A stretch of 20,688 nt of DNA from CAILLO01 sp964579735 (GTDB lineage: Bacteria; Bacillota; Clostridia; Saccharofermentanales; UBA5734): NCBI GenBank assembly GCA_964579735.1, contig CAZOHH010000041.1:1-20688 (forward strand), read 5' to 3'. The notes under the pieces are model-generated. The model was given only the letters and a program-made list of their open reading frames with translations, was not told where the DNA came from and did not search any database. The translations under genes were made by a program, and so were the position numbers. Below are positions 20,680 to 20,688 of this stretch, piece after piece. The stretch's first letter is position 1. Each line of letters begins with the position of its first letter.

Positions 20680-20688
20680 ATGACCAGA
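20680..20688 (+). CDS. Start of an unidentified gene, cut by the window edge
   Basis: ATG ACC AGA (Met-Thr-Arg) follows AAGGAGG by 8 nt, the strongest ribosome binding site in the right-hand tract. Only three codons are visible, so the product cannot be identified. The context (large structured RNA immediately upstream, inverted-repeat RNA domain, sequestered ribosome binding site) would suit a reverse transcriptase of a retron or group II intron, an IscB/IsrB-type nuclease next to its RNA, or an ordinary c-di-GMP-controlled gene. Confidence 0.5.

Noticed and set aside
19903..20688. Group I intron, tmRNA, RNase P RNA, SRP RNA or tRNA in the right-hand tract
   Set aside because: None of the core motifs I know were found: no group I P7/R pairing, no GAGGAAAGTCC, no tmRNA T-arm or CCA end, no SRP GGAAG loop, no cloverleaf.

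Overview
ORGANISM. The window is bacterial, G+C-rich (most codons end in G or C) and densely coded. It uses strong AGGAGG-type ribosome binding sites and sigma70-like promoters, several with an extended TGn -10 box. No outer-membrane or LPS gene is visible. A MacA/MacB-like exporter without an outer-membrane partner, a heterodimeric drug ABC exporter, a lipoprotein and a surface transglutaminase with a Pro/Thr linker suggest a monoderm, Firmicutes-like bacterium. That placement is inference only. A run of exactly 100 N at 15785-15884 shows this is a draft scaffold. LAYOUT. (1) 1-1139, minus: membrane PAS-PAS-GGDEF c-di-GMP signalling protein, cut by the window edge. (2) 1329-3469, plus: two-gene operon of a zinc sugar-alcohol-type dehydrogenase and a Gfo/Idh/MocA oxidoreductase. 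(3) 3547-8653, plus: membrane fusion protein, ABC ATPase, FtsX/MacB-like permease and a membrane protein of unknown function. (4) 8784-10659, plus: a secreted four-repeat protein and a lipoprotein, separated by a terminator. (5) 10737-12074, plus: UV-damage endonuclease UvsE with a DUF1722-like tail, converging on enolase. (6) 12071-16876, minus: two half-ABC exporters followed by enolase. (7) 16988-18367, plus: MATE efflux protein, divergent from the ABC exporter. (8) 18364-19752, minus: anchored transglutaminase-like protein, converging on MATE. (9) 19864-20688, plus: a consensus -35 promoter, a c-di-GMP-I (GEMM-I) riboswitch, then almost 700 nt of hairpin-rich, poorly coding sequence. This tract contains a perfect 12-bp inverted repeat enclosing 162 nt (retron-like a1/a2 geometry), a second promoter, a pseudoknot-capable domain, and a hairpin that overlaps the ribosome binding site of a gene starting at 20680 and leaving the window. 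HOW IT FITS TOGETHER. Regions 1-8 are mostly conventional metabolism, export, repair and envelope functions. Region 9 is the unusual part. Its base composition and codon use differ from the rest, it begins with a second-messenger sensor, and it looks like a large structured RNA leading into an unseen protein gene. The window also holds a c-di-GMP synthesis-type protein at one end and a c-di-GMP sensor at the other, although nothing shows that the two are directly linked.
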